A DNA stretch of 64,000 bases from Oscillospiraceae bacterium (lineage in GTDB: Bacteria > Bacillota > Clostridia > Oscillospirales > Oscillospiraceae). Position numbers and translations under genes: made by a program. The stretch is taken from contig JAFQHV010000002.1 of assembly GCA_017397835.1 (NCBI GenBank), positions 1-64,000 on the forward strand. The letters are read 5' to 3'. The notes beneath the pieces were generated by a model. That model saw nothing but the letters and a program-made list of their open reading frames with translations, was not told the origin of the DNA and searched no databases. Shown piece after piece: positions 34,831 through 42,332 of this stretch. The stretch's first letter is position 1. Each line of letters begins with the position of its first letter.

Positions 34831-36024
34831 TCACGCAAAACAACCTCGCACGATCTCGATGACCCGGTTCTGCTCCTCTTCCGTCATCTTAATGTCGCTG
34901 GGCAGGCACAGGCCGCGCTCAAAGATATCCGCGCCCACGTCGGCGCCGTCTGCCGCGGCAACGAAATCGTTGTCCCGGTAGATGGGCTGCATATGCATGG
35001 GCTTCCAGATGGGACGGCCCTCGATATTCTGCGCCGCCAGCGCCTCCAGAATCTCGGTGGGGCAGGTTTTGCCCGGCTCGGACACAAAGCTCGCTTCCAG
35101 CGGGCCGCGCGTCTGCTTGCACATAGCACCCCTGTCGATGATCATACAGGACAGCCAGAAGTTGGGCACCGCCTTGTCCTTCTCGTAGGGGTTCATCTGC
35201 ACGGGCAGGTCGGCAAAGGCCGCCTCGTACCGCTCAAAGATGGCGCGCTTGCGGTCGATATGCTCCTGCAGGTAGGGGAACTGGCCCCGCACCACACCGG
35301 CAATGACGTTGCTCATGCGGTAGTTGTAGCCAACCTCCTCATGCTGGTACCAGGGAGCGTTCTCCCGGCTTTGGGTGGACCACTTGCGTGCCTTGTCCGC
35401 CGCCACCTTGTCGTCGGTCAGCAGCATACCGCCGGAGGAGCCGGTGATAATCTTGTTCCCGTTAAAGGAAATGGCGTTATATGTACCAAATCCGCCGGTC
35501 TGTTTGCCCCTGTAGGTAGCGCCCAAAGACTCGGCCGCATCCTCAATGAAGATGGCGTTGTGACGCTCACATACAGCCTTCAGCTCGTCCAACTTGGCGG
35601 GCGTGCCGTACAGATGCGCCGCCACCACCACCCGGACCTCCGGGTACTTTTCAAAGGCACGCTCCAGTGCTGCGGGGTCCATGTTCCAGGTGTCCGGCTC
35701 CGTGTCGATAAAAACAGGGACGGCCTTCTCGTAGACCACGGGATTGACCGTAGCGGCAAAGGTCATGTCGGTGCAGAACACCCGCTCGCCGGGCTGCACG
35801 CCCGCCAGCTTCACCGCCATGTGCAGCGCGGCAGTACCGCAGGCAAGACCCACTGCCTGCCCGCAGCCCACCCATTCGCAGGCCATGCGCTCCACTTCAT
35901 TGATGTTGGCACCCACGGTGGACATCCAGTTGGTGTGGTAGGCCTCCGCCATGTAGGTCAGTTCATCACCGTGCATGGTAGGTGTGGCCAGCCAGATCTT
36001 CTTGTTCGGTTCGGTATTTGCCAT
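34831..36024 (-). CDS. DegT/DnrJ/EryC1/StrS family sugar aminotransferase
   Basis: A 397-residue PLP enzyme: WLATPTMHGDELTYMAEAYH, CGTAALHMAVKLAGVQPGER, IEDAAESLGATYRGKQTGGF and SFNGNKIITGSSGG, where the Lys in GNK forms the PLP aldimine. The PglE-like start suggests transfer of an amino group from Glu to the C4 of a UDP-4-keto-6-deoxy-HexNAc, giving a 4-amino sugar. It is first in the operon, 30 bases before the sugar transferase. GGAGG lies 7 bases before the ATG. Confidence 0.9.
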   Translation of the reverse strand: MANTEPNKKIWLATPTMHGDELTYMAEAYHTNWMSTVGANINEVERMACEWVGCGQAVGLACGTAALHMAVKLAGVQPGERVFCTDMTFAATVNPVVYEKAVPVFIDTEPDTWNMDPAALERAFEKYPEVRVVVAAHLYGTPAKLDELKAVCERHNAIFIEDAAESLGATYRGKQTGGFGTYNAISFNGNKIITGSSGGMLLTDDKVAADKARKWSTQSRENAPWYQHEEVGYNYRMSNVIAGVVRGQFPYLQEHIDRKRAIFERYEAAFADLPVQMNPYEKDKAVPNFWLSCMIIDRGAMCKQTRGPLEASFVSEPGKTCPTEILEALAAQNIEGRPIWKPMHMQPIYRDNDFVAAADGADVGADIFERGLCLPSDIKMTEEEQNRVIEIVRGCFA

Positions 36025-36039
36025 GTATACCCCTCCGTC

Positions 36040-36057
36040 ACGGGGCTAAAAGCCCCT
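36040..36057 (-). promoter_or_regulatory. Stem-loop in the polysaccharide operon leader
   Basis: On the transcript GGGGCT and AGCCCC pair around a 3-base loop, about 45-60 bases after the predicted start of transcription and 16 bases before the DegT ATG. A T run does not follow, so it is not a terminator. Short leader hairpins recruit NusG-like antiterminators such as LoaP to long polysaccharide operons; that reading is speculative. Confidence 0.3.
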
Positions 36058-36108
36058 AAATTCGTCAATTCTGTAAAAAAGGCAATAACGCCCCCATGGT
36101 ATCAAGGT

Positions 36109-36137
36109 ATTATACTATACAATCTGACAAAAAGCAA
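36109..36137 (-). promoter_or_regulatory. Sigma-A promoter of the polysaccharide operon
   Basis: Minus strand: TTGCTT, 17-base spacer, TATAAT. It is the only clear promoter for the 22-kb run of minus-strand genes 36024 to 14224. The leader is about 78 bases. Confidence 0.75.
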
Positions 36138-36239
36138 GGGCGGCTTTTCCCTGTCTGCCGCCCTCGCTTTCGCTTGCGGCCACATAAAATCCCGATTCCG
36201 GTCTTTCCTTCGCGAACAATAAATCGTAACATATTTTTC

Positions 36240-36268
36240 TTGACAAAATCGGTCTATTGTTGTAGATT
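36240..36268 (+). promoter_or_regulatory. Sigma-A promoter for the BlaI/M56 operon
   Basis: Plus strand: TTGACA, 17-base spacer, TAGATT, 44 bases before the repressor ATG. Confidence 0.75.
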
Positions 36269-36294
36269 CATATTATGGTCGATAGTAATAGACC
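36251..36294. promoter_or_regulatory. Candidate BlaI-type operator
   Basis: GGTCTATT (36251-36258) and AATAGACC (36287-36294) form a perfect 8-base inverted repeat, the first arm lying between the -35 and -10 boxes. A repressor bound here would block RNA polymerase, as in autoregulated BlaI/BlaR1 pairs. The arms are 28 bases apart, wider than a single BlaI site, so two dimers or a looser arrangement is possible. Confidence 0.55.
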
Positions 36295-36311
36295 AAAGGA
36301 GGCAACGCAAC

Positions 36312-36674
36312 ATGGAGGAACTGAAACTGTGTGAGAGCGATTATCGCTTTATGAGCATTATCTGGGACAACGAGCCGCTGTCCTCCCGGGCGCTGGTGGA
36401 TCTTTGCGCCCAAACCCTTGGGTGGAAAAAGTCCACCACCTACACCGTGCTGAAAAAAATGTGCGAAAAGGGGTTTGCGGACAATACCGAGTGCACCGTT
36501 CGCGCACTGGTTCCCAAAAACAAAGTACAGGCCTTTGCCAGCGAGCATTTCGTGGCGCACACCTTTGAGGGGTCGCTCCCCGGTTTTCTTGCCAGCTTTT
36601 TGGGGGGCAAAACCATCTCGGAGCAGGAGGCGCAGCAGCTGAAGCGGCTCATCGACGAACACAAGGAGGGGTGA
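36312..36674 (+). CDS. BlaI/MecI/CopY family repressor
   Basis: A 120-residue winged-helix protein: ESDYRFMSIIWDNEPLSSRA, the recognition region GWKKSTTYTVLKKMCEKGF, and a C-terminal dimerisation helix (SFLGGKTISEQEAQQLKRLI). It binds its own promoter as a dimer and is released when the partner M56 protease cleaves it. ATG at 36312 has AAAGGAGG 8 bases before it. The next gene starts 2 bases after its stop, so the two are one operon. Its other targets are unknown; no beta-lactamase is near. Confidence 0.9.
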   Translation: MEELKLCESDYRFMSIIWDNEPLSSRALVDLCAQTLGWKKSTTYTVLKKMCEKGFADNTECTVRALVPKNKVQAFASEHFVAHTFEGSLPGFLASFLGGKTISEQEAQQLKRLIDEHKEG

Positions 36675-36676
36675 GT

Positions 36677-38536
36677 ATGAATTTTATCTCCCACGTACTG
36701 TTCCCCGCCATTTTGAACATGAGCCTGACCGGCTCCATCGTCATTCTGGCCGTGCTGGCCATCCGATTTTTCCTGCGCAGGGCGCCCAAACGATGGTCCT
36801 ACCTGCTGTGGCTGGTGGTGGCCTTCCGGCTGATCTGCCCGGTGTCCCTGCCCGCCCCCATCTCCCTGATGGGCGCGGTGGATGCCCCCGCCACCGCCGG
36901 GGGTACCATCGAATACATATCCCGGCCCGTCGTTCCGCTTCAAACGCCCGCCCCCGCCCCGGTCCTGCCCGACCCCGGCACCTCCGCTCCCGCCACAGGT
37001 ACCCCGGCCACGTCCGTCTTCTCTCCCGCCCCCGTTTCCATCGTGGATATCCTCGCGGTGGTTTGGCTGGCGGGCATGGCACTGCTGCTGATCTACAGCG
37101 TGGTGTCCTGCCTGCGCCTGCGCCGCCGCCTGTCCCGTGCCGTTATCCTGCGCGATAACGTGTGGCAGTCGGACCGGGTGCAGTCTCCGTTTATCCTCGG
37201 CTGTTTCCGCCCCCGCATCTACATCCCCTTCGGGTTGGATGAGCAGACACTGCATTACGTTCTGACCCATGAACATTGTCATTTGAAGCGCGGCGACCAC
37301 ATCGTCAAGCCTCTTGCCTTCCTGCTTCTCGCCGTTCACTGGTTCAACCCCCTGTGCTGGCTGGCGTTCCACCTCATGGGTCGGGACATGGAGATGAGCT
37401 GCGACGAGCAGGTATTGGCCCGGGAAGACGGTGATCGCAAGGTATACAGCACCGCTCTGCTGTCCTTTGCCGCCAACCGCCGGTTCCCCGCCCCCAGTCC
37501 CCTTGCCTTTGGCGAGGGGGAGGTCCGCCCCCGCATCACCAACGCCCTGAACTGGAAGCGACCCAAGATATGGGTCACCGCGACCGCCGGCATCCTTTGT
37601 GTCGTGGTTTTGCTTCTGTGCGCCCTGAACCCCCGGCCCGCAGTCGGGCGGTACGCCAGCATCCTGGCTTTCGTGGAGGAAACACTGTCCATGGAGAAAA
37701 CCGCCCAGTACTTCGTACTGGACGGCGAGCCCATCCACGCCGGCGGCGCCCCCACCGCCACCGCCAACGTGCTCGATACCAAGGTCAACTCCCTGAAAAA
37801 GATGGGGGATCTGTCCGGCCTTGCCCCGGACGGCGTGCTGGAGGCGTGGGAATTCTCCTATCTGCTCGCTCTGGATGCGGACCCCAGCCAGATCGTCCTG
37901 GCGGGCGGGCAGTACGCCGAGGACGAGTGGTATAATCTGGACGGATATTTTAACATCATCGCCCTGCGCTACGACGACGGCAGCTGCGACGTTTTGGGTT
38001 ACGAACGTCAGGGCGGCGACAATTATGACTTCAAGGGCGAGCGCAGTTACGAAGAGGCCCTCCACGACTGGTACGTAAACAAATACGACCGCACCGCCAT
38101 CTCCCCGCCCTACGTGGTGGAGTGGACCGACAAATTCGGCACCAACCTCGCTCGCCGCTATGATGGCAAGGACGGCTGGTGCATCTATATCCCCATCAAC
38201 GTCTGGGAGTACGACGGCATCGACAGCTGGCGCTCGGCCTACGGCACGGGAGCCGGACTGAGCGTGCTGACCGCCACGGTCACGCTGGAGGAATGGCTCC
38301 AAACCGCCCGGGAGGACGGCCTGACCATCACACCCGAGGGCCGCCGCTATCGCGTCGACCGTGAAGACGGCTGCTTTTTCCTGTACTCCTACGCCAACCC
38401 GTTGGTGGTAGACGTCCGGTGGCCCAACACCCCCTCCTGGAACGACTACGCACCGACCGCTGAGCAGGAGCGCGAGGAATTGCTCCGCATGGCCCGCAGC
38501 CTTGTGGAACACCCGCTGCCCGTCACAACCTACTGA
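36677..38536 (+). CDS. M56 (BlaR1-like) membrane sensor metalloprotease
   Basis: A 619-residue membrane protein. Residues 1-50 hold two helices; a proline-rich extracytoplasmic linker follows; the zinc-protease motif HEHCH lies at about residue 199 (LTHEHCHLKRGDH) with the second-site CDEQVLA about 45 residues later. A last helix at about residue 300 (WVTATAGILCVVVLLLCAL) leads into a 300-residue extracytoplasmic domain without the penicillin-binding motifs of BlaR1, so the sensed ligand is probably not a beta-lactam. It should cleave the BlaI-type partner. The ATG at 36677 has GGAGG 7 bases upstream. Confidence 0.87.
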   Translation: MNFISHVLFPAILNMSLTGSIVILAVLAIRFFLRRAPKRWSYLLWLVVAFRLICPVSLPAPISLMGAVDAPATAGGTIEYISRPVVPLQTPAPAPVLPDPGTSAPATGTPATSVFSPAPVSIVDILAVVWLAGMALLLIYSVVSCLRLRRRLSRAVILRDNVWQSDRVQSPFILGCFRPRIYIPFGLDEQTLHYVLTHEHCHLKRGDHIVKPLAFLLLAVHWFNPLCWLAFHLMGRDMEMSCDEQVLAREDGDRKVYSTALLSFAANRRFPAPSPLAFGEGEVRPRITNALNWKRPKIWVTATAGILCVVVLLLCALNPRPAVGRYASILAFVEETLSMEKTAQYFVLDGEPIHAGGAPTATANVLDTKVNSLKKMGDLSGLAPDGVLEAWEFSYLLALDADPSQIVLAGGQYAEDEWYNLDGYFNIIALRYDDGSCDVLGYERQGGDNYDFKGERSYEEALHDWYVNKYDRTAISPPYVVEWTDKFGTNLARRYDGKDGWCIYIPINVWEYDGIDSWRSAYGTGAGLSVLTATVTLEEWLQTAREDGLTITPEGRRYRVDREDGCFFLYSYANPLVVDVRWPNTPSWNDYAPTAEQEREELLRMARSLVEHPLPVTTY

Positions 38537-38545
38537 ACCACAAAC

Positions 38546-38595
38546 AACGGCCCGCGTTTCCTCTGTTACGACAGAAGAAACGCGGGCTGTTTTAT
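38546..38595. terminator. Bidirectional intrinsic terminator
   Basis: GCCCGCGTTTC and GAAACGCGGGC pair around a 16-base loop, with T runs on both sides. It ends the M56 gene and, from the other side, the B12-uptake operon. Confidence 0.85.
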
Positions 38596-38597
38596 GT

Positions 38598-40988
38598 TTA
38601 TCCATGCAAACCGTATTTCACCTTGATCCGCTCCAGCTTTTCCAGCATGGGTTCCGCTCCAAACCACAGGAACAGCCACGTGGCGATGGCGTGGACGCAG
38701 TCTACCGGAAACCCGGTTGTGTAGTAAGCCGCCAACGTCCCGAGCTTCAGCTCCAGTCCGGCCATCACAGCAGCGGCAGGATTCATGATCCCGCCGTAAA
38801 TCAGCACCGCCGAAAGCGCGCCAAAAGTGCACAGGGCTACCCGGCTGCGGCACAGCCGTCCTTTTCGAAACGACTCCCCCGCCAGAAACCCGATGATACC
38901 CATGGCGAACATCTGCCAGGGCATCCACGGTCCCTGTCCAAAGAGCATATTGGAACACAGCATGGTCACGGCTCCCACCAAAAACCCGGTCTCGCCGCCG
39001 AACGCCACACCAGCGATCACCGTCAGCGCCAGCACAGGCTTGCACTCGGGCAGCATAAAAAAGGCCGCCCGACCCGCCACACCGATAGCACACAGGCAGG
39101 CGATCAAAACCAGCTCTCTGGTTCGGGGTTTTCTGCCCTCGAACATCAGCGCGAAGGGCGCCATCATTTCCAGCAGGAGCAGCAGCGCGACCACGCGGTA
39201 TTGTCTTCCACCGAGCCAAAACTCTCCCGCAAACAGGGTCGCGGGAATGAGGAGCAACATCAGGCTCGCCGCCAGCTTGGCACGCCGGGAGCATTTGCGT
39301 TTCTCCCCTGACATTGGAATAGCAACGCGGCCGCGTTCCGTTTCCTCCGGGCGTGGCGCTAAGGGTTCCGGGCAAATCGGTTCCCCGGGCACCGTGCCGC
39401 CGCAGGCGAATATTACGTCCTCTGCGGTTACCGCTCCTTCGATCACTCCCCGGCTCATGCGGTTGGCGCCGGTGGTGTAAAAGCGGTTGCCGGAGAAAAA
39501 GTCCCGCGGCGTTCCCTGTGCAGCAACGCAGCCGTCAAAAAACAGAGCGCAGCGGTGGGCGTACCGAGCGCAGAACTCCACGTCGTGACTCACCATGACG
39601 ATGGTCACGCCACGGTCCAGCAGCGTCTGAAGGATCTGCGCCAAACTTCTCTTAAACTCCGCATCCAATCCCTTTGTGGGTTCATCCAGCAAAAGGATCT
39701 CCGGATCCAAAAGCAGGCCCTTCGCCAGCGCCAGCCGCTGCTGTTCGCCACCAGACAGGTCGTACGGATGCCGCTCCAACAGTTCTTCCAGCCGGCACAG
39801 CTTCACCACACAAGCGACGCGGGACTCCTGCCCCTTTTCGGACAGCAGTTCCTCCCGAACGGTCTTTTTGACGAACATGCTCTTTGGATCCTGTGGCAAA
39901 AAGCCGACCGTGCCGCAGACCTCAACCTCTCCCCGGTAGGGCTTGCGCAGTCCTGCCAACAGTTTTAGCGTGGTAGTCTTGCCTGCGCCGTTGCCGCCCA
40001 AGAGAGCCAAAAACTCGCCCCGCACAACCTCCAGCGACAGTCCTTTGACCACATCCGCGCCGTCGCGTTCATATCGAAACCAGCTCTCGCTGACCCGAAT
40101 GACCGTCTCTTCGGGATACGTAAATGTCCGTTCAGCGGGCAGAGATTTAAGCTCGTTCTCCTGCGCAAATCCGGCCAGCCACTCCCGGCCCTCCCGCACC
40201 GTCACCGGGCAGGGCGCATCCGTATCCACCGCTCCCCATATTCGCATGGGGGCCGGCATGGCAAGGAACATAGGGTGGCTCATTTCCCTGAGCCACTGTC
40301 CTACCTCCTGCGCAGGGCCGGAGCAGATCAGCTCGCCCCGGTCCATGACCATCACTTCAGTTGCCAACGGCAGGGCATCCTCCAGACGATGCCCCGTGAG
40401 CAGGATGGTCGTCCCCAGCTCCCGGTTTATCTTCCCCAGCACAGAAAGAAACTCCGCCGCGGCGACGGGGTCGAGCTGGCTGGTGGGCTCGTCCAAAATC
40501 AGCAGGTCGGGCTGCATCACCATCACCGAGGCCAGGTTCAGCAATTGTTTCTGTCCGCCGGACAGTTCCGTCACGTTTTTATAAAACCAATCCTCCATGC
40601 CAAAGAACGCAGTCATCTCCGCCACCCGGCGGCGGATCACCGAAGTTTCGCAGCCCAGCGATTCCAGTCCGAAGGCCAGCTCGTGCCAGACTTTATCGGT
40701 CACAATCTGATGTTCCGCGGACTGCCGGACAAAGCCGATGCGCCGGGCCTGGGTGCGGGCATCCATCCGGTCCAGCGGTATACTGTCAAAGTAAATGTCG
40801 CCGTCGCGCTGACCGTGGGGAGCCACGGCGGGTTTCAACTGCCGCAGCAGGGTGCTCTTGCCGCAGCCGGAGGGGCCGCAGAGCACCGCGAAAGCGCCGG
40901 AACGAATGGAAAAGCTCAATTCGCGCAGCGCAGGAACTGCCTGCCCCGGGTAGGAGAAACTCAAATTTTTGACTGTAACAAGTTCCAT
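38598..40988 (-). CDS. ECF transporter fusion: EcfA-EcfA'-S component (probable cobalamin)
   Basis: A 796-residue three-part protein. Residues 1-240 are an ABC ATPase (Walker A GPSGCGKST at 38-46, LSGGQ, LILDEPTSQLDP). Residues about 300-520 are a second ATPase (GGNGAGKTTT, LSGGEQQRLALAKGL, LLLDEPTKGLDA). Residues from about 558 are six hydrophobic helices resembling an S component (VIAGVAFGGETGFLVGAVTM). The protein thus combines both motor ATPases and the substrate-binding unit. EcfT overlaps it upstream by 28 bases, and the operon is led by a cobalamin riboswitch, so B12 or a precursor is the likely substrate. ATG at 40988 has GGAGGAAC. Confidence 0.86.
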   Translation of the reverse strand: MELVTVKNLSFSYPGQAVPALRELSFSIRSGAFAVLCGPSGCGKSTLLRQLKPAVAPHGQRDGDIYFDSIPLDRMDARTQARRIGFVRQSAEHQIVTDKVWHELAFGLESLGCETSVIRRRVAEMTAFFGMEDWFYKNVTELSGGQKQLLNLASVMVMQPDLLILDEPTSQLDPVAAAEFLSVLGKINRELGTTILLTGHRLEDALPLATEVMVMDRGELICSGPAQEVGQWLREMSHPMFLAMPAPMRIWGAVDTDAPCPVTVREGREWLAGFAQENELKSLPAERTFTYPEETVIRVSESWFRYERDGADVVKGLSLEVVRGEFLALLGGNGAGKTTTLKLLAGLRKPYRGEVEVCGTVGFLPQDPKSMFVKKTVREELLSEKGQESRVACVVKLCRLEELLERHPYDLSGGEQQRLALAKGLLLDPEILLLDEPTKGLDAEFKRSLAQILQTLLDRGVTIVMVSHDVEFCARYAHRCALFFDGCVAAQGTPRDFFSGNRFYTTGANRMSRGVIEGAVTAEDVIFACGGTVPGEPICPEPLAPRPEETERGRVAIPMSGEKRKCSRRAKLAASLMLLLIPATLFAGEFWLGGRQYRVVALLLLLEMMAPFALMFEGRKPRTRELVLIACLCAIGVAGRAAFFMLPECKPVLALTVIAGVAFGGETGFLVGAVTMLCSNMLFGQGPWMPWQMFAMGIIGFLAGESFRKGRLCRSRVALCTFGALSAVLIYGGIMNPAAAVMAGLELKLGTLAAYYTTGFPVDCVHAIATWLFLWFGAEPMLEKLERIKVKYGLHG

Positions 40989-41839
40989 GTCCGTTCCTCC
41001 CTCCAGCACAATACGACCGGCGTGAAACACAGCGCCAGATAAACACACCAAAAGCCGACCGTCGTCGGCGCAACGGAGGCACCGTTTATGGCAGGATAGT
41101 ACCGCCAATCAGCGCCACCCAGCAGCCAGCCGGAGCCGAGACACAGTGCGCAGGCTCCAAGCCAGATCAGCATCCTCTTGTCCCGACTGTCCATGCGATA
41201 GATGGAAAAGGCCGTCCGACCGGGCAGTCCGTACCCCCGGCTTTTCATGCTGTCTGCGGTTTCCACGGCGTTTTCCAGGCTCCATGTCACCACGATGGAA
41301 AACACCGTCACCAGCGTTCTCATTCGGCGCAGAACGCCGCCATCTTCCGGCAGGGTCTCCCGAACGATTTGGAATTGCTGTCTAAATTTCGGCACGAAGC
41401 GCAGGGTCATGGATAACACCAAAGACAGGGCGGGGATGACACGGCCAAAGAGATAGACCCATTTATCCGAGGTCATCACACAGGTGGTGCAGGAAAACCA
41501 GAGCAGCACCGCCATCAGCATCCCGGCAGAAGCCAACCCGAACAGAATGCTCTCCAGCGTCAGGGGATTTCCACCGGGCAGATACGTCAGAATGGTCACT
41601 CCCTCGTGATTGAAAGCCGGGTTGACGACCGCCGCCAACAGGGCTATGGGCAGTAACCTCAACAGAGATTTCCCAAGTGTCGTCCCGCCCCGCAGAACAA
41701 ACACACAGGCAGTGGCCCCCGCCAGAGAAATGCCAAGACAGGCCGGGTGCATCCAGCACATGGAGAACAGAAGAACCAACGTGAAATAAACAAGATTTAC
41801 CACCGGATGGCAGGCGGAAAAGGCGTCACGGCTCCTCAT
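40961..41839 (-). CDS. ecfT: ECF transporter transmembrane protein EcfT
   Basis: A 292-residue CbiQ/EcfT protein: N-terminal SACHPVVNLVYFTLVLLFSM, about five to six helices, and a cytoplasmic coupling helix ending in ADSMKSRGYG, the A-R-G motif that docks on the ATPases. It joins the S component to the ATPase pair. It overlaps the DUF4430 lipoprotein stop by 4 bases upstream and the fused ATPase gene by 28 bases downstream, so the set is translationally coupled. Confidence 0.93.
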   Translation of the reverse strand: MRSRDAFSACHPVVNLVYFTLVLLFSMCWMHPACLGISLAGATACVFVLRGGTTLGKSLLRLLPIALLAAVVNPAFNHEGVTILTYLPGGNPLTLESILFGLASAGMLMAVLLWFSCTTCVMTSDKWVYLFGRVIPALSLVLSMTLRFVPKFRQQFQIVRETLPEDGGVLRRMRTLVTVFSIVVTWSLENAVETADSMKSRGYGLPGRTAFSIYRMDSRDKRMLIWLGACALCLGSGWLLGGADWRYYPAINGASVAPTTVGFWCVYLALCFTPVVLCWREERTWNLLQSKI

Positions 41840-42327
41840 TGGCTTTCACCGCCGCCCACGTCCGCACCCAGATCGCAGGTGTAGAGCCATTCGATCACAT
41901 CGCCGCTTTGCACCGGATACTGGCTGCAGCCATAATTGGGAAACCGGCCGTTGACCCGGTACTTCCAGCCGGACAATTCTCCGCAGTCAAATTCATAGAG
42001 ATTACCGATGCCCTCGATGTAGGCGGAATTATAGATCGGGGTGTCCTCAAACTCCATGTGGATCATCTGCTGCTTGCAGGTGCGGCGCAGAATATGAAAC
42101 ACGCTCTCGCCTTCGTTAAATTCCACCTGCGTGGGTTCCAAAAGCCAACCGTCCGCAGGCACAAGGGCCTGCTTGCCCTGGGTTAAATCGTCCAGCTTGT
42201 TCAGAATGGTGGCGCAGCTGATGGAAATGGTACAGGTATTCCCCGCCGGCTCGCTCGGAGCCTGTATGCCACAACCACCCACCAGCAGGCAGGTCAAAAG
42301 GGCCGCGATCATCGTTTTCCATCTCAT
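41836..42327 (-). CDS. DUF4430 (transcobalamin beta-domain-like) lipoprotein
   Basis: A 163-residue lipoprotein: AALLTCLLVGGCG signal with Cys at about residue 18, followed by one DUF4430 domain. The domain motifs are EGESVFHILRRTCKQQ and CGELSGWKYRVNGRFPNYGC, ending VQSGDVIEWLYTCDLG. DUF4430 is the small beta domain that closes over cobalamin in human intrinsic factor and transcobalamin. Here it stands alone, anchored at the membrane beside EcfT, so I infer delivery of B12 to the ECF importer. ATG at 42327 is preferred; the preceding stop overlaps an alternative ATG at 42336. Confidence 0.82.
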   Translation of the reverse strand: MRWKTMIAALLTCLLVGGCGIQAPSEPAGNTCTISISCATILNKLDDLTQGKQALVPADGWLLEPTQVEFNEGESVFHILRRTCKQQMIHMEFEDTPIYNSAYIEGIGNLYEFDCGELSGWKYRVNGRFPNYGCSQYPVQSGDVIEWLYTCDLGADVGGGESQ

Positions 42328-42332
42328 AGCTG

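Noticed and set aside
36031..36060. Possible second copy of the palindromic repeat at 1090
   Set aside because: Only about 12 bases (CCTCCGTCACGG) match; the rest is a simple GGGGCT/AGCCCC hairpin, so the match may be chance.
36440..38605. Minus-strand open frame of 721 codons opposite the M56 gene
   Set aside because: Antisense frame with Gly/Gln/His-rich low-complexity sequence, crossing the terminator at 38546; the plus-strand gene has clear HExxH and BlaI coupling.
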